Positions 4,887 to 5,399 of a DNA stretch of 5,399 bases are shown one piece after another. The DNA is taken from the NCBI GenBank assembly GCA_024762705.1, contig JANTGW010000073.1:1-5399 (forward strand). The letters are read 5' to 3'. Origin of the DNA: Sulfurimonas sp. (GTDB lineage: Bacteria > Campylobacterota > Campylobacteria > Campylobacterales > Sulfurimonadaceae). Position numbers and translations under genes: made by a program. The notes under the pieces are model-generated. The model ran no database searches. It was not told the origin of the DNA and saw only the letters and a list, made by a program, of their open reading frames with translations. Within the stretch, counting starts at the first letter, position 1. Every line of letters begins with the position of its first letter.

Positions 4887-5399
4887 TTGAGCATTTATAG
4901 AGAATATGACATACGCGGTATATATGAAAAAGAGTTGAATGAAGAGAGTGTGACAAAAATAGGCTATGCGCTTTCATCCAAAATAGATGGCGAATATGTT
5001 GCTGTGGGTTACGACGCAAGAAGTCATTCACCTATTCTTTTTGAATACCTTGTAAAGGGACTCAATTCCGGCGGGAAAAAAGTCCTTGATATGGGACTTG
5101 TACCGACACCTGTGAATTATTTTACAAATTACCAGGAATGGGAAGTTGATGGTGAAATGATCACGCCTTCTGCTTCGGTAATGATAACAGGCTCACACAA
5201 CCCAAGCGAGTACAACGGTTTTAAAATCACAGTCAATAAAGCGCCTTTTTTTGGAGAGGATATTTACAGCCTTGGGAGAGAATGTGAAACTTTGGAAGTA
5301 CCCAAGAATGTGAAGCGAGAAGTTGTAAAGATCAATGCGAAAGAGCGTTATATAGACTTTTTAGTTGGTGAGTTTTCCCATCTCAAAGGCATGGATACT
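4887..5399 (+). CDS. algC: Phosphomannomutase/phosphoglucomutase, N-terminal part (3' partial)
   Basis: The enzyme interconverts hexose 6-phosphate and 1-phosphate (mannose or glucose) in the cytoplasm and feeds nucleotide-sugar synthesis for LPS, capsule or glycans. The 171 visible residues cover domain 1 and the start of domain 2 of the alpha-D-phosphohexomutase family. They include YREYDIRGIY (4-13), VAVGYDARSHSP (38-49), GLVPTPVNYF (70-79) and the phosphoserine loop MITGSHNPSEYNGFKI (99-114), with catalytic Ser103 (Ser108 in Pseudomonas AlgC). The metal-binding, sugar-binding and phosphate-binding loops lie beyond the window. The start is TTG at 4887: it gives SIYREYDIRG right at the family's N terminus, AAGG sits 7 bases upstream, and no ATG lies in frame nearby. 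The family resemblance is to bifunctional PMM/PGM rather than GlmM (loop normally SASHNP). Substrate preference is not decided, so the symbol follows the AlgC homologue. Confidence 0.9.
   Translation, partial: MSIYREYDIRGIYEKELNEESVTKIGYALSSKIDGEYVAVGYDARSHSPILFEYLVKGLNSGGKKVLDMGLVPTPVNYFTNYQEWEVDGEMITPSASVMITGSHNPSEYNGFKITVNKAPFFGEDIYSLGRECETLEVPKNVKREVVKINAKERYIDFLVGEFSHLKGMDT

Noticed and set aside
1..5399. CRISPR array, tRNA, insertion sequence, prophage or toxin-antitoxin system
   Set aside because: No regularly spaced repeats, transposase motifs, terminal repeats, or tRNA-like folds were found. The window reads as ordinary chromosomal housekeeping DNA.

Overview
The window looks like chromosomal DNA from an AT-rich bacterium. 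The best guess is a free-living member of the Campylobacterota (Sulfurimonas/Sulfurovum type), inferred from the AT-rich codon use, tight gene packing and the style of the proteins. No ribosomal marker is present, so the genus cannot be fixed. There are no mobile elements, tRNAs, rRNAs or CRISPR arrays.

Layout, left to right: (1) the 3' end of a GNAT-type acetyltransferase gene on the + strand, whose last 41 bases overlap the 3' end of a converging gene; (2) a two-gene minus-strand operon, a YchJ-family SEC-C zinc-motif protein followed after 4 bases by a DUF2238 (YjdF-like) membrane protein; (3) a 47-base divergent promoter region; (4) a + strand operon of pta (long, three-domain phosphate acetyltransferase) and ackA (acetate kinase), joined by an ATGA overlap; (5) a minus-strand cold-shock protein gene, whose intrinsic terminator abuts the ackA stop codon; (6) a 270-base AT-rich divergent regulatory region rich in inverted repeats; (7) the first 171 codons of a phosphomannomutase/phosphoglucomutase gene that starts with TTG and runs off the right edge.

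Pta and AckA interconvert acetyl-CoA and acetate through acetyl phosphate, either conserving energy by acetate excretion or assimilating acetate. The other genes are housekeeping genes with no obvious functional link to that pathway.

I see no sign of an undescribed multi-gene system. The most interesting material is regulatory. The RBS of the phosphohexomutase gene lies in the base of a long hairpin, a TACAAATTTGTA palindrome with an extra tandem half-site sits between the divergent csp and mutase promoters, the csp leader can fold, and the ychJ and pta promoters have overlapping -10 boxes. AckA is also unusually short (344 residues) although all of its catalytic residues are kept.
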